64,000 nucleotides of DNA from Hetaerina americana (lineage: Eukaryota; Arthropoda; Insecta; Odonata; Calopterygidae): contig JAKTNV010000004.1 of NCBI GenBank assembly GCA_022747635.1, positions 89,782,052-89,846,051 of the forward strand, read 5' to 3'. The notes beneath the pieces were generated by a model that saw only the letters and a list, made by a program, of their open reading frames with translations, ran no database searches and had not been told where the DNA came from. Below are positions 61,455 through 64,000 of this stretch, piece by piece (position 1 is the stretch's first letter; every line of letters starts with the position of its first letter). The position numbers and the translations under genes were made by a program.

Positions 61455-61789
61455 GGGGTTGGGATGGTGCGGTGGCTAACGTACTGGCTTCCCACCGAGA
61501 AGGCCCGGGTTCAAACCCTGGAGACAACACATAGATTTCAGTGGTATCCCTCATCCTATTTGAGGTACTTTGTGGAGAGCAATTTGTATGAGTACGGCGT
61601 CCGTCGGATGGGACGTTAAACTACAGACCTCGTGGCGTCTTTCGACAAGAGTAGGCTAATGCCGACGCCGGGTTTCCTTCTTTCTCTTCCCCTTTCCTTA
61701 CCCTTCCTCCTTTCCCGTCCATCCCTAATGGCGCAATTGACCTTAGCTCTCGGTCGCCTCCCATAAAAACTAAAATTATATATTTCATG
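61447..61789 (+). mobile_element. SINE-B, copy iii
   Basis: The body (about 61455-61781) shares with copy ii GGCTAACGTACTGGCTTCCC, the B box GGTTCAAACCC (61508-61518), CCGTCCGTCGGATGGGACG, GCTAATGCCGACGCCGGG and the 3' CGGTCGCCTCCCATAAAAAC. Possible 8-bp target duplications ATTTCATG lie at 61447-61454 and 61782-61789. It contains a C/T-rich expansion not present in copy ii. Confidence 0.83.
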
Positions 61790-64000
61790 TTTCAAGCTCC
61801 CGTATACCTAGTTCAAATGCATCCCAGTTTTCAATATTACGTTTGTAATTCAATACTATTTGTACTCTTGACGATGGTGTTTTTAAAATCCCAAAATGTG
61901 CCTAAAAGATGATTACGTAAAATTGTACCCAAAGTGGTGGAATAGTTTTACTGACAATATATGAAGAATTACTACTGCCTTACAGTTATCGTTACGGTGT
62001 CGCGTGTACGATTTCAAAAAATAAGCAACGTTCAATTTTGTTGTAAGGATTTAAATAAAAGTAACGAAGAAGAGGTAAATGTTGAATGGATTTTCTTTAT
62101 ACACGCTGGCCCTATTCAGTTGTGCTCCAGCTACCGTGTACGACCTTTTCTGAGGGCACCCATGCGGGATAGTGGTAGAATCACGCCCGTGACACAACAT
62201 GCCCAAAGGCCTTCGATTGGACTCGTGCATGGAGCGCCGCATTTGTGCTCTCAAAGGTTTTAGTCTCGGTGTGAAGCAAACGGCGCTATATGATCTCATT
62301 TGTCGGAGAACCGAAAGAATAAGCAAATTGCAAATAATCAGGTGTTGGTGGACGTCGTCATCTTTCACATTACGAGTTGGGGCCACGAAATGCGAGCACT
62401 TACTCGAGAATCGTCCGGCGCCAACACGCAATTGCTATTTATTTCCATCGTTCTAAGCCAGTAGAGGCAGCCACAACGCCCCTGCTTCTTCCCCTCCCTG
62501 CTCCCTTGCCTATCCACCCCTATTCCGTGGAAATCTCTGCCCATTTCTTTCGAGGGCATATCGTTGTGGAGCGGATGTACCTTCCCCCAAGCCGTCCGCT
62601 TTAATACGCTCCACAACCCTTTCGCAGTCATCCCCGCCATCTCCTTGACTGCCTCCATTTTCCTCGGGCGGCTGGCTATATGGACGGCGACTCGCACGGA
62701 TGCCAACTTATTTTTCTCTGTGTATCTTCCTCCTTCACCACTCTCCATCGTCTCTCCTTTCTCTTTCCGCCCACCAGTGTCTACTAAGTTAAAAAGATAG
62801 CCTTGGACCAACACAATGGCGGAGGGTGTTGGGGCGCCAGCCCTTATTTTTAAATTGGGGAGAATTAGGTTTGTGTTCGTATTTAAAACATCAGATCCTA
62901 TTAAGTTCTTCGAGCATTGTTTTTAAGGGAGTTAGTTTTGTTGTGACTTCGAAATTCGTGCTTGAACGAAGCGTGGGGAATACTATCGCACTGAAGCCTG
63001 ATTTATCTTTGTATTTATTTCTGTGAGTCGGGCTGGTAACTCGACCAGTGCATGGGATCCCGACCCCCTTGGAGCGGGGTATTTGGTCCCTGCGGGTGCA
63101 TTGGTGGCGTGCTGGGAGTATGGTGGGTTCCGCTCCACGATTATGGAACCCTCCGACCGACGATCAACTGTTGGCTCTCCTCAATGGTCTTCCATAATGG
63201 GACTGGACCTTCGCTGAGACCGGGTTTCCCTAAGCCCTTCCTTCCGTTCCTCAAAAATTCTAACTCTAGGCCATCACCCACGGAACCCGAAAGGTTCGAT
63301 TGACGTCGGGAGAGGGTGTTATCCCCTTGGATTGCCCCCAAAACCGCATTCACTTCCGTTCCCGGCGTTCCCTACGCCATCTCCCCACTGACTCTCCATT
63401 GCTTCTCGCGTCCAATTTCTTCAATCGCCCACCTTAGAGCTGGCCTTTCTTAAACCTTTTTCGGATGATTTTTGAGAAATTTGTAACCCACTCTAGCCCG
63501 AAATGAAAAAATATTACTCAAGCACCTGTTACTGAACGTTACATTTGTAGTTCAAAAACATGGAAGGCAATGTTGTTCAAGTACCAATGAATGTCGTTGA
63601 TTGAAGTTTGCTTTCAAGATTTTCGTATCAGGTTATTTGAATGTACAAAGAAGGAAGTTTTTGTTCAGGAGAGTTTTTAAAAGGAGTTGTGCGTTTGAGA
63701 GAATTTTAAGAAGACAGGAAAAGTCATTGGAGGAATCTGAATTCTCTGTAAATCAATGGATGTGATTCAGGGAGACTTAAAACCAGAAATTAAGTCTGAA
63801 AGTAATTATTTTGGACTATCTTGGTGTTTAATCACCCCTTGGTACACTTTCTAGCGGTAATTTGTAGGGTATCGAATATAAATGTTAAAAAAATGGATTT
63901 TATTCACTGCAGGCCCCTGTTTATCTGAAGCGAGCCATATTTATTGATCAGCCCTAGTACGAATGAGGTGTGGAGCCTCTTCAAAATTTCTGAAATGACA
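61790..64000. other. Unannotated stretch
   Basis: No recognisable gene. The 149-codon minus-strand frame at 62365-62814 has no known motif. The segment 63023-63360 has the varied, moderately GC-rich look of a dispersed repeat, but there is no second copy in this window to prove it. Confidence 0.4.

Overview
This is eukaryotic nuclear DNA, most likely from an arthropod and probably an insect. It is AT-leaning and intron- or intergene-like, with long TA microsatellites. It carries several mariner transposons, Jockey-, CR1- and RTE-like LINE pieces, a Penelope-like relic and tRNA-derived SINEs. There is no bacterial gene organisation. Apart from one weak 49-bp exon candidate (12895-12943) I find no host protein gene. 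Nearly all recognisable coding sequence belongs to mobile elements. The rest reads as a large intron or intergenic desert. Species is not determined.

Layout. 0.65-1.1 kb: a perfect 106-bp-arm palindrome between TA tracts, with its axis in a hammerhead-like core. 2.2-6.4 kb: a graveyard of old retroelements, made of two opposed copies of one LINE 3' end, a Penelope-like relic (reverse transcriptase plus GIY-YIG endonuclease) followed by a pyrimidine tract and a hammerhead-like core, and LINE endonuclease and linker pieces. 6.4-30.5 kb: mostly unannotatable DNA with GC-rich patches, a 650-bp pyrimidine tract, two TATA plus hammerhead-like modules (23.2-23.8 kb) and a tRNA-like segment (27.3 kb).

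30.6-36 kb is the densest part. An internally deleted mariner, a mariner with an intact catalytic core carrying a GC-rich Jockey-type LINE in its 5' end, and a tRNA-derived SINE follow one another, separated only by TA microsatellite. A third, decayed mariner lies beyond them. 37-42.9 kb holds a SINE-B copy and two RTE-like LINE pieces on the minus strand. 43-56 kb is mostly desert with one SINE-B copy that has clear target duplications and a CpG-rich patch. 56.2-57.5 kb is a near-identical second copy of the main mariner, whose 3' end has been replaced by an inverted copy of its own 5' 150 bp. 58.5-61.8 kb has a fourth mariner relic, a second hammerhead-like element, a second SINE-A copy with a 16-bp target duplication, TA tracts, a tRNA-like segment and a third SINE-B copy.

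The elements interact structurally, not as a pathway. Mariners use TA targets inside microsatellites. The LINE insertion supplied a new in-frame start to a transposase. Three of the five mariners lost the same catalytic middle of the transposase. SINEs and hammerhead-bearing elements also border TA tracts.
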